Origin: Bacteroidota bacterium
GTDB taxonomy: Bacteria; Bacteroidota; Ignavibacteria; UBA10030; UBA8401
Reading direction: 5' to 3'
Assembly (NCBI GenBank): GCA_041658205.1
Contig: JBBAAO010000001.1
Coordinates: 2,728,001-2,792,000 of the forward strand
DNA length: 64,000 nt
The translations under genes and the position numbers were made by a program. Of this stretch, positions 16,341 to 24,331 are shown piece by piece (the stretch's first letter is position 1; each line of letters begins with the position of its first letter). The notes under the pieces were generated by a model. That model saw only the letters and a list, made by a program, of their open reading frames with translations. It was not told the origin of the DNA and made no database searches.

Positions 16341-16991
16341 TTACTCAATGGTCAAGAATTCGTTTTCGAATTTCTTGCATTGATCAGGGTTAAGGTTATC
16401 CATAATACCATTTGCCGGAAGACCACCGTCTTGCATGAATGCGGGAACCGGTGTGGTAAGATGTGCGAAGAAATCGCGGAGTCTGCCCATCTCTTCTCTC
16501 AGCCAAACCCGGGTGTCATCGCCGAGATAGAATTGTCTGAGATCGTTTGTGCTTGTTGGCATGATAGTATAAGCCCAACCTTCGCTGAATAATGCTTCGC
16601 TGAGAAGCGACGGTTTTTTTACCAACGCTGCATTGGTATTATCCACTGTTCCATCAATCGGCGAACGAACGATCACCTCATTCTTCCCTTCGGAAACACG
16701 AAGGATCGGTTCACCTTTGCTGACATGGTCTAAATTATTTTTCAGCATGGTAATGGACGGAGAAGAAAACATGCGTGCAAGGAAATCATCAATACCCAAC
16801 TGAACTTTTCCTGAGGGGAACAAGCTCAGCCATGTATGGGATTTTGTGAAAAAGATTCCCGCCGGAATGCGCATGGGAATCTGTTTTGGTGCAAATTGCG
16901 GCGCAACTGCTACAGCAGCTTTATTGCGTCTCACAAAGTAATCTATGGTCAAGAAGACCACGATAGTCGATATGAATAATAGTACGGTCAT
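16341..16991 (-). CDS. Membrane-anchored GcvH-like protein with conserved lipoyl lysine
   Basis: 216 residues. Residues 3-19 are a membrane helix followed by VRRNK, so by the positive-inside rule the rest is cytoplasmic. Residues about 45-170 are H-protein-like (KSHTWLSLFPSGKVQLGIDDFL, GEPILRVSEGK, SPIDGTVDNTN, EGWAY). K103 lies exactly where lipoate attaches in GcvH, eleven residues after the turn glycine and eleven before the next. It is thus a candidate lipoyl protein held at the membrane. SD AAGGAG is upstream. It is the first gene of the redox operon, under the sigma-54-type promoter. Whether it is lipoylated is inference. Confidence 0.78.
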   Translation of the reverse strand: MTVLLFISTIVVFLTIDYFVRRNKAAVAVAPQFAPKQIPMRIPAGIFFTKSHTWLSLFPSGKVQLGIDDFLARMFSSPSITMLKNNLDHVSKGEPILRVSEGKNEVIVRSPIDGTVDNTNAALVKKPSLLSEALFSEGWAYTIMPTSTNDLRQFYLGDDTRVWLREEMGRLRDFFAHLTTPVPAFMQDGGLPANGIMDNLNPDQCKKFENEFLTIE

Positions 16992-17040
16992 TGTTGGCTC
17001 CTTTCAGTTCTTGTCTTGGTATTGTTACACCAATACTACT

Positions 17041-17056
17041 GACAATCGCCGTGCCA
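17041..17056 (-). promoter_or_regulatory. Sigma-54 (-24/-12) promoter of the redox operon
   Basis: On the minus strand TGGCACGGCGATTGTC matches the consensus TGGCACG-N4-TTGC, differing only at the last conserved base (T for C). GG and GT are ten bases apart, the required spacing. Transcription would start near 17030, leaving a leader of about 40 bases with its SD before the ATG at 16991. The operon's last gene is a sigma-54 activator, which fits autoregulation. Confidence 0.75.
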
Positions 17057-17370
17057 CATTACTTAACTGAGAGGATTATTTTTAGACTATAACTATTTGA
17101 ATATAATAGCGTTGCAGGAGGTGATTTTTTAAAGCTGACGATGAATATTTGAACATGCGGAGATCGATGAATTATTCAACAGGTTCTTTTGGAATGGGGG
17201 GAGAATATGGGGGAATTTCTATACAATGACCAAATAGTGAATTGTTGAAATGTTGTACACTCACTGTTGAAAAAATGAACGTAATCTAGAGAAACGATGA
17301 AACAAACTGAACGTTCTAGAGACTTGACAAATAATTCTTGATGTAAAAATGAAATATCAGCAGACCGGAC
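17057..17370. other. Upstream region of the sigma-54 promoter
   Basis: About 310 bp without a credible gene. Activator sites for the NtrC-type regulator are expected here. The clearest repeated sequence is GAACGT(AA)TCTAGAGA, present at about 17277-17292 and again (without AA) at 17309-17322. This is 250-290 bases upstream of the predicted start site, rather far for an enhancer, so I do not call it an operator. Confidence 0.4.
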
Positions 17371-17405
17371 ATAAAAAAAGGGCGGTCAAAAAAAAGACCG
17401 CCCTT
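17371..17405 (-). terminator. Strong terminator of the cohesin/PPC surface protein gene
   Basis: AAGGGCGGTC and GACCGCCCTT form a 10-bp GC-rich stem around eight Ts, followed on the minus strand by a run of Ts. It lies 25 bp past the stop codon at 17430. Confidence 0.9.
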
Positions 17406-17429
17406 GTTGGAACAATGACAATGATGATA

Positions 17430-20400
17430 TTATTTCAGAAGCATCATTTTCTTAATGGAAATAAATGAGCCAGCTTCTATTCGGTAAATATACATACCGG
17501 ATGCAACCGCTAATCCATTATTGTTTCTACCGTTCCATGATACTTGATGGTAACCGGCATTCATGTTGTTGTTCACTAACGTACTCACTTCCCTTCCTAA
17601 CATATCATACACAACCAATTTTGTTGAAGCGTCGGTCGGTAATGCAAACCGAATTGTTGTTGTCGGATTGAAAGGATTTGGAAAATTCTGATCCAACGCA
17701 AAAGTTAATGGCAGACCTTCGATATAACCAAACACTCCTGTTGGAGGAGATACTGTTAGTTTATACCGGGCATCCTTGCCCCCTTCAGCTCCAGTGACAT
17801 TGACGATGCGGATATAATATGTATCGGCAACCGCAACAGCATGGGCAATGGTTATATCGCTTCCATCGGTCTTACTTGCAGTAACCAACGCTGTTCCAAA
17901 AGCTCCTTTACGATAGATGCGAGCTTGTACGTTATTTAATGTTGTAGAGGATTTAAAAGTTTTCATTTGAACAAGAGCCGAAATGGTTTGCTTCGGTGCA
18001 GCGATCAATTGGAAATAATCATAATCGTTACCCGGAAGCCCAACACCCGGATTAAGCGAATTGGTTGTATCGGTCATGTTAAATGTAATTGGAGTGGCAA
18101 CATTCATAAATCCGAACAACGGTCCATCATTCGGTTCATTTGCATCTGTTCCTTGTCCGTTGCGGACAAACAATTGATACGGACCTGTCGCATAGGTTGT
18201 GCCATCCAAGAATCCGCTGACTTTAACGAAATATTTTCCGGTATACGGTAAATTAAATTCTAATCGATCGTTGAGATTTCGGTCGACGTTGTAAAGTAAT
18301 TTTCCCGTGCTATCATACAGATAAACATCGGCATCCGTTGACCCGGCGGCATCCGTCACATCTGCAAGAAGGTGACCTACCTGTGAAGTGAAAACGAAGT
18401 AGTCCGGATCACCTGTTGCACTTGAAAGCATACCGGTAATAATTCCATCCGGCGGCAGTTTTGTTGCAGTGTTCATTGCATCGTTTGGTTCTAATTCCAT
18501 CGGATACGTTCCAACAACAACACCGCTTCGTACTGCTGCTACAGGAGTACCTTCATTGAACATACCGTTTACCGTCAACATTGATGCTCCCATTTTGAGA
18601 ACTTTAAACCGAAGCGTAAAGAGTGCGCCGGAATCTTTCAACGCAACTGCTCCAGATCCGACAACTCTCATTGATCCTTTGTTAAATACATTTGATGTAA
18701 ACGAATACCCAGCACTGATGGATCCAGTATTGGAAGCACTGATAAATTGCAGGGCTGTTGAGTCAACAAGAATATCAAAATTGAATCCTGTAATTCCCCA
18801 TCCGGTGATATTGGGAACCATCACAGGAATATCCACTTCTGATTCGATCGGAGCTCGCGTCGTATCTTTTACATGAACCATTACTTCGGAAATTACATGG
18901 CTTTTATCAAGCGGGATTACTTGGTATCCGTTCGTAAACGGAGATGTAGATGCTGCATTGTATTGTCCTGCGACACCTATCACTGTATACGGAGCTTTCG
19001 GATTGAGTCCTGGTAAATCACCCCACTGAGCAAGACGCATCGTAGTAGAATCTTTACCATTATCCGTTACCATCATATTCAACGCACTGCCGCTTGCGCC
19101 AGCCGGAGGCCAAGCAATAGAACCCGGTGTTGGAACAACGTGTTGAATCATGATAAGCATATTCTCTACTTCTTCACCTTTTTTACCCCACAGAAGATCT
19201 CCAACAGTGACAAGACGCGGTTTGGGAAGAACTGCAGGTCCATTGTCACTGTAGACAAAATTGGTTCCACCTCCCGGGACAATCAATTCAATCTTACCAC
19301 GGAAATGATCCAACTCTCCTTCAACCGTATAACCACGTCCTCGTGCAAAATTGTTAAGCACTGTACCAAATCTGAATATATTAACGCCTCCATCTTTATC
19401 CTGAATAACAGCGTCTAAACGATCCTGTGCAGTAATGCTGTCTTCTTGAATACAGACGCCGCTGATACGGATTCCATAGCCGTCATACAGAAGCACACCG
19501 TTTGTATCAACAGCGCGGGGTCCGTTTAGACTCAACGATGTTAAACCAGCAAAATAGCCACTTGTGCCGGACGTTGAGACAACGCCAAGATTGTCGGAAA
19601 CTATAATGGAGTACGCGATGCGTTTGCCATTCGTATGTACCGATCCGGGAATCACCCCCTGATACGTTCCTTTGACGGAATCGCCGGTGACCCGTGACAT
19701 TACAACAACAACAGGTGTAGCTCCATCAACAGTGTAGTTCATCCGAACGCTGTCCTTTGGAATGAACGAATCATCCTGTGCATCCACAAGGACGGTATCA
19801 TTTTGGCCGGCTATCGGAATATATTGTGTTCTGCGGATATTTCCCGCAAATGGTTTCAGATTCGCAAGCAAAAGATTTCCCGTTTTATATGCAGCGATAC
19901 CGTTATTATCAACCATTAGGAAAATTGTCATAGTGCTATCAGCTGTATTGTATTGAAGCTCAACATCACCGCCAATAGAGGATGTATTTGTGACACTACC
20001 AATTACGGGAGTTGTACCAACCTTAATAGCTCCACTCAGTCCATACGTAACATTTAATAGAACAGCTTTATGCCCATGTCCTGCAGTGGCTAAGCTTTCC
20101 ACTGATGCAACCCATTTTCTCCCAGCCGCTACGAGGTATGTAATATCTGCTTGAAATGCGGGGGTTACTGTCGTTGGAACAGCATCTAAACGACCTGCAC
20201 CGGTGCCGCTGTAGAGACGAATAGGATTTCCTGAACTATATCTTGACGTGAGAAAATCTCCGCCAGCGGTTAATTGCGCAATACCCATGCCTGCATCATT
20301 TCCGGTAATTTTGATAATGCTGGAATTTGTAAATGTTGTACCATCCGTTGTGGTAAAGACCAACACAGAATCCGTTCCAGTATTGTTTCCACCGACATAA

Positions 20401-20906
20401 ATTACTGTTCCTGTTCCTGTACCAGCAACATCAAAGGCATCACCAAACCGACCGTTTTTATCCAATGGTCTTCCTGAAAAAGCAACCGTCGGTACTGTTG
20501 CACTGTTGTCATTCGCCCAGCGATATATTTTAAAAGTCGTATCGGCAGCTCCAATCGGTGTACCGACGAGATTGGATGCATATACAACACCGTCGGATGT
20601 TACTTCGATGTCTTGAAGGACACTTCCTCCACCTCCGGTAACTCCTGTCATATTGAGTGAATCGAGCAATGTACCATTTGTAGCATTAAAGACATAAATT
20701 CGAGGTAAATCTTTCCGTCCGACCAGATAATGTCCGTTCGAGCTGTTTAATGCAGCACCACGCATATTGTTTGTATTAAAACCTTGAATAGGCCAACTGG
20801 TGGAATCGATTTTCCATACTTGGGTAAATTGCGCAGACGCGGTGCTGACCAGAAACATCAAACAGGCTGCCAAGGCCACACTCATTAATATTTTTTTATT
20901 GTTCAT
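17430..20906 (-). CDS. Large T9SS-exported multidomain surface protein (cohesin-like, PPC, sorting domain)
   Basis: 1158 residues from the ATG at 20906, chosen for its GAGGAA SD and clean signal peptide (MNNKKILMSVALAACLMF...STASAQ). Residues about 30-380 are a propeller-like region (MRGAALNSSNGHYLVGRKDL) that is paralogous to the N-terminus of the protein at 24332. About 670-810 is cohesin-like (VDIPVMVPNITGWGITGFNF, LVDSTALQFISASNTGSISA). About 810-920 is a PPC-type domain (DPDYFVFTSQVG, SGFLDGTTYATGPYQLFV). The last ~85 residues are the T9SS sorting domain (DQNFPNPFNPTTTIRFALP to a final MMLLK). It should be exported and attached to, or released from, the cell surface. The ligand is unknown. 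Confidence 0.85.
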   Translation of the reverse strand: MNNKKILMSVALAACLMFLVSTASAQFTQVWKIDSTSWPIQGFNTNNMRGAALNSSNGHYLVGRKDLPRIYVFNATNGTLLDSLNMTGVTGGGGSVLQDIEVTSDGVVYASNLVGTPIGAADTTFKIYRWANDNSATVPTVAFSGRPLDKNGRFGDAFDVAGTGTGTVIYVGGNNTGTDSVLVFTTTDGTTFTNSSIIKITGNDAGMGIAQLTAGGDFLTSRYSSGNPIRLYSGTGAGRLDAVPTTVTPAFQADITYLVAAGRKWVASVESLATAGHGHKAVLLNVTYGLSGAIKVGTTPVIGSVTNTSSIGGDVELQYNTADSTMTIFLMVDNNGIAAYKTGNLLLANLKPFAGNIRRTQYIPIAGQNDTVLVDAQDDSFIPKDSVRMNYTVDGATPVVVVMSRVTGDSVKGTYQGVIPGSVHTNGKRIAYSIIVSDNLGVVSTSGTSGYFAGLTSLSLNGPRAVDTNGVLLYDGYGIRISGVCIQEDSITAQDRLDAVIQDKDGGVNIFRFGTVLNNFARGRGYTVEGELDHFRGKIELIVPGGGTNFVYSDNGPAVLPKPRLVTVGDLLWGKKGEEVENMLIMIQHVVPTPGSIAWPPAGASGSALNMMVTDNGKDSTTMRLAQWGDLPGLNPKAPYTVIGVAGQYNAASTSPFTNGYQVIPLDKSHVISEVMVHVKDTTRAPIESEVDIPVMVPNITGWGITGFNFDILVDSTALQFISASNTGSISAGYSFTSNVFNKGSMRVVGSGAVALKDSGALFTLRFKVLKMGASMLTVNGMFNEGTPVAAVRSGVVVGTYPMELEPNDAMNTATKLPPDGIITGMLSSATGDPDYFVFTSQVGHLLADVTDAAGSTDADVYLYDSTGKLLYNVDRNLNDRLEFNLPYTGKYFVKVSGFLDGTTYATGPYQLFVRNGQGTDANEPNDGPLFGFMNVATPITFNMTDTTNSLNPGVGLPGNDYDYFQLIAAPKQTISALVQMKTFKSSTTLNNVQARIYRKGAFGTALVTASKTDGSDITIAHAVAVADTYYIRIVNVTGAEGGKDARYKLTVSPPTGVFGYIEGLPLTFALDQNFPNPFNPTTTIRFALPTDASTKLVVYDMLGREVSTLVNNNMNAGYHQVSWNGRNNNGLAVASGMYIYRIEAGSFISIKKMMLLK

Positions 20907-20966
20907 ACTGTTCCTCATAAAATGATTATTTTCAATTTTATTAAATATTACAATCACAGATTATGA

Positions 20967-21004
20967 ATATGGAAGCACCCTAACATTGTGATGTGCTTCC
21001 ATAT
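20967..21004. other. 12-bp perfect hairpin between two surface-protein genes
   Basis: ATATGGAAGCAC and GTGCTTCCATAT pair perfectly around a 14-base loop, 18 bp beyond the stop at 21022. No T-run follows on the minus strand, so it is not a classical terminator. It may protect a 3' end or be another dispersed palindrome. Confidence 0.5.
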
Positions 21005-21021
21005 CGCGCCCAAACGGGATT

Positions 21022-23781
21022 CTATTTTAACAACACCATTTTCTTAATCTGCGTGAAATTGCCTGCGATAATGCGATAGAAATACACTCCTGAAGCTACT
21101 CTCACACCGTTATGATCCGTTGCATTCCACATGATGCGATGCGTTCCTGCATCCTGCAGATCGGACACCAGCGTGAAAATTTCACGGCCTGTAATATCGT
21201 ATATCTTTAGATCGACAAATCCATTGTTCGGCAATTGATATTCAATTGTTGTTGAAGGATTAAACGGATTCGGATAGTTCTGGAACAGAGCATAGTTATC
21301 AGGAATTTTTATTTGTCCGCCTCCCACACTTGTTACTTTCGAAATTTGAATATCGTTCAGCAAAATATTCCTTACGGTGAAATTAATATTTTCTGATGTC
21401 TGAAGCACTTCCGCTTCAATCGTCAATATTTGACCGCCATGAAGTATCGCTTCTCCGCTGGCCATAGCAATTGAGACAGAACCCTTTTCAACATTCGATG
21501 CCAGCGCAAAATCTTTCGTAAGTGTCACCGTAGAAATACTTAGGACTTTTAGCTGTGACGAATTGAATTCAATTTTCATTTCCGCTGAACGTAATCCTGC
21601 AAGTTCCTGCGGAACAGAAATTGGAATGGTCACTATCCTGCCGGAATTTCCTTTTGCAGAAGCAATAATGAGTGAAATAGGTGCTGCTTCGTTTTCATTC
21701 ACATTGGTCATTGGCGGTAAAGCCTGTTTCCACGGAAGGAACGGAATTTTACCGACAACATGAGCAAGCATGACGCTTGCATCTACAGCATCGGTTGCTG
21801 TTCCTTCGTGAGACAAATTAACGTCTGATACAAAAATCTGCTTTGCATCCAATGTTCGTGTTGCAACAGCATGCTGCAAAACCCAAGAAGCATCCAACAC
21901 CGATACGAAACCGTTTCCGGTAACGTCTCCGCGGCCGACTTCTTCACCAATTCTCCCATAGGGATTATATGATACATTATCTAAATTCAGTACCCACGGT
22001 TGCGAACCATTAGGAGCAAAAAACCATACTGCGTCAATGGATGCGCGGGGACCTTTGATCTTTGATAAACCTGACGTTACAACCCACGGTGTCCATTGTG
22101 AAATATCTTCGATGTTCCATTGATAGAGATGCCATTCACCATCGCTAATGACGGGAAGCATCACCGAACGTTTGGTTGCCGGATCTGATGGATCATCAAT
22201 TCCAATAGCTACCATTGCGCCAGGCGGTGCGGTATTTGTTTTCATCCAGTAGCCTACCCAACCGAATGGAGCAAGGCTGTCGTTGCTTGTGGGTGCACCT
22301 ACGCCGGAAAGAAATCGGCAGCTTAAATCTGTAGTGAGTGCGGGATTATCCACAAGGCGTACTTCAACTGAACCGCCGTTCCCGGAGGCCGAATACATCG
22401 GTGTCCACGCCGCGGTCGACGATGCATCGATACCAGCAGTTGAACCTGAGTAATTTGGTGCTACATTAAAGTGTCCTGCCGTTTTATCAAAAGCGTCTAT
22501 GATTTTTGTTCCATAGTGACTGACACTAACGGGCAAGCTGGAAACTAATTTGGTCGGAACACTTGAGGGCGGAACGTACATCCTTACCCACTCGTTGCTC
22601 GCATTTGCATAGTAAATATTTCCCAAGTAGTCGGTTGCAATAGCAATATTGTCCGTCGCTGTAGAGCCATCAGGCAAGAAAAGCTTTGTTGAAGTTTTCG
22701 CAGCAAAATCAAGTTTAAATACGCCGCCGCTTGCGTCACGAACGCGCGCATATATAATATCATCTGCGTTTGACGTAAAATTTGTACCGCGGAAGACATT
22801 CATATGCGTTACCCGTGCCGGCAATACGAGTGTATCTAGCACAAACATCGTATCGACAGTTAAGCGGCCTCTGCTGACATTCGTATATGTTGTCGATGAT
22901 CCGCCGTATGAAAAATACACGTATCCGGAATCATCAACCACCACATCCCGGACATATCCAGCTCCCGCTGTTTGAAATACCGTATCAACAACACCAGCCG
23001 GTGATCTTCGTACCAGTCGATTCCCCGTCGCTATTAATAACGTTGGACTTCCTCCCCCTAGAGCAGCAATTCCACGTGGAAAATCAAAGCCAGCGGTGTC
23101 TTTTAAGGTTTGCACAAGCAATCCGTTTTGAAAGACAAAAATATTTCTTCTGCTGTTGTTCGACGCATACAGATTTCCGTTCTGAGAAGTGGTTAAATAC
23201 CACGGATCTGAACTTGATATATATGCATCAGTTCCGAATGATGTAAGACTATCACCGGCCGCGCTTGCAACGATCAGTCGCGAATACGGAGAGGATGCTT
23301 CAGACAGGATAAGATTGCCAAACCATGGATGCCCGGGGACGTTTACCACTTCAATATCTCTACTTGAAAGTCCCGAACGGACTTTGTTTTGCCACGCTTT
23401 GGCCCAAGTGGATGAAGAATTCCCCGTATCAGATGTAAATACTTCAAGCATGTATCTTCCCGTTAATACAATATTACCCTGGTCATTTTTACCGTCCCAC
23501 GCGATACTGTATGTTCTTGCTGTGTCGTTCAGTAAAGGAGGAAAAGCACGAACGACCGTGTTCCCCGATTTGATTCTCACAAGTACAGTATCGGCATGAC
23601 CGTTCAATGTAAACCAGATACGCGCATTCGTTCCGTCATGAAATGAACCATCAAAAGCAATCGTGGAATCAGGATTTGTAATGCGTATTCCTGAAGCATA
23701 CGTACCGGCATATAACGCATTTCCCGCTCCAACCAGTAGCACAATCATTACGACTAGAGTTTTTAGTAAAATTTGTTTCAT
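21022..23781 (-). CDS. Large T9SS-exported protein with dockerin-like and cohesin-like modules
   Basis: 919 residues with a signal peptide (to about residue 25) and a strong SD (AGGAGG). Order: FlgD-like Ig domain (about 30-115; WDGKNDQGNIVLTGRYMLEV), NHL/propeller-like repeats (about 125-420), and a jelly-roll-like region (about 430-600) containing WVGYWMKTNTAPPGAMVAIG. Next is a dockerin-like pair of calcium loops (about 612-680; GDVTGNGFVSVLDASWVLQH and SDVNLSHEGTATDAVDASVM), then a cohesin-like domain (about 690-820), then the T9SS sorting domain (YPNPFNPSTTIEYQLP). Having both cohesin-like and dockerin-like modules in one protein is notable. It may bind carbohydrates or partner proteins at the surface. 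Confidence 0.85.
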   Translation of the reverse strand: MKQILLKTLVVMIVLLVGAGNALYAGTYASGIRITNPDSTIAFDGSFHDGTNARIWFTLNGHADTVLVRIKSGNTVVRAFPPLLNDTARTYSIAWDGKNDQGNIVLTGRYMLEVFTSDTGNSSSTWAKAWQNKVRSGLSSRDIEVVNVPGHPWFGNLILSEASSPYSRLIVASAAGDSLTSFGTDAYISSSDPWYLTTSQNGNLYASNNSRRNIFVFQNGLLVQTLKDTAGFDFPRGIAALGGGSPTLLIATGNRLVRRSPAGVVDTVFQTAGAGYVRDVVVDDSGYVYFSYGGSSTTYTNVSRGRLTVDTMFVLDTLVLPARVTHMNVFRGTNFTSNADDIIYARVRDASGGVFKLDFAAKTSTKLFLPDGSTATDNIAIATDYLGNIYYANASNEWVRMYVPPSSVPTKLVSSLPVSVSHYGTKIIDAFDKTAGHFNVAPNYSGSTAGIDASSTAAWTPMYSASGNGGSVEVRLVDNPALTTDLSCRFLSGVGAPTSNDSLAPFGWVGYWMKTNTAPPGAMVAIGIDDPSDPATKRSVMLPVISDGEWHLYQWNIEDISQWTPWVVTSGLSKIKGPRASIDAVWFFAPNGSQPWVLNLDNVSYNPYGRIGEEVGRGDVTGNGFVSVLDASWVLQHAVATRTLDAKQIFVSDVNLSHEGTATDAVDASVMLAHVVGKIPFLPWKQALPPMTNVNENEAAPISLIIASAKGNSGRIVTIPISVPQELAGLRSAEMKIEFNSSQLKVLSISTVTLTKDFALASNVEKGSVSIAMASGEAILHGGQILTIEAEVLQTSENINFTVRNILLNDIQISKVTSVGGGQIKIPDNYALFQNYPNPFNPSTTIEYQLPNNGFVDLKIYDITGREIFTLVSDLQDAGTHRIMWNATDHNGVRVASGVYFYRIIAGNFTQIKKMVLLK

Positions 23782-24015
23782 GGTGAATCCTCCTTTATTA
23801 CGTTCGGAGATGAGTGATGGATTAGTTTATGGTAGATATTTTTTCCGACATCAATAAGACACTACACCCTTTCATGTTCGTAACACTGACAAAGATTCCT
23901 CTACAGAAAATCTGTACAGTGATGTTCAACGTTAAGGAATTTGTAATGATGTGTAAGGAATGGTAGTAACAATCGTTTCATTATTTCTCGCTCATGTTTT
24001 GAGGAAATAACTATC

Positions 24016-24111
24016 ATGTCACGTTGGTATTATTGTGGTACCATCGTGAACATTTCGGGGAGTACATGTTGGAGCTTCTTCTGGTGCTGTTGCGAATATG
24101 AAGAAACCTAG
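24016..24111 (+). CDS. Possible 31-residue cysteine-rich peptide (speculative)
   Basis: An ATG at 24016 follows GAGGAA with nine bases spacing and opens 31 codons ending in TAG. The peptide has five cysteines and four tryptophans (GSTCWSFFWCCCEYEET at its end). It is isolated on the plus strand, and no promoter or homologue is recognised. Chance occurrence is the more likely explanation; it is listed because of its good SD and unusual composition. Confidence 0.12.
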   Translation: MSRWYYCGTIVNISGSTCWSFFWCCCEYEET

Positions 24112-24272
24112 TTCTATAAGCAAGCGAATAAAACCGTTGTAGAAATTCTAAACTATTTTGGAGATGAATAATTATACATTTTTAGTATAAAACCGCTTCC
24201 AATTATATTTTTCAGAATTTTTTGTGGAGAAGAATATACAAAACAAGATTGTCCAATCTTATTTTTAAAAAT

Positions 24273-24312
24273 AAAAAAAGCCGAATGCTTATTCAGCATC
24301 CGGCTTTTTTAT
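24273..24312 (-). terminator. Terminator of the CHRD-array gene
   Basis: AAAAAAGCCGAATGCT and AGCATCCGGCTTTTTT form a long stem with one mismatch around TATTC, with T-runs on both strands. It lies 20 bp past the stop at 24332 and could work in both directions. Confidence 0.9.
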
Positions 24313-24331
24313 TTTGTTACTGTAACGGATC

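Larger units (their letters stand above)
23782..24331. other. 550-bp intergenic region
   Basis: This is the longest gap apart from the region upstream of tmk. It should carry the promoter of the dockerin/cohesin gene (21022-23781), but I see no convincing -35/-10 pair. It contains the terminator at 24273-24312 and a very short possible reading frame on the plus strand (24016-24111). The rest is AT-rich and featureless. Confidence 0.5.

Noticed and set aside
15957..16592. 211-codon open frame on the plus strand
   Set aside because: It is antisense to the ferredoxin and GcvH-like genes and has the low-complexity look of a shadow frame.
21022..23781. True cellulosome scaffold
   Set aside because: Only single cohesin-like and dockerin-like modules are visible and none of the nearby glycosidases has a dockerin. 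Kept only as a module-interaction hypothesis.
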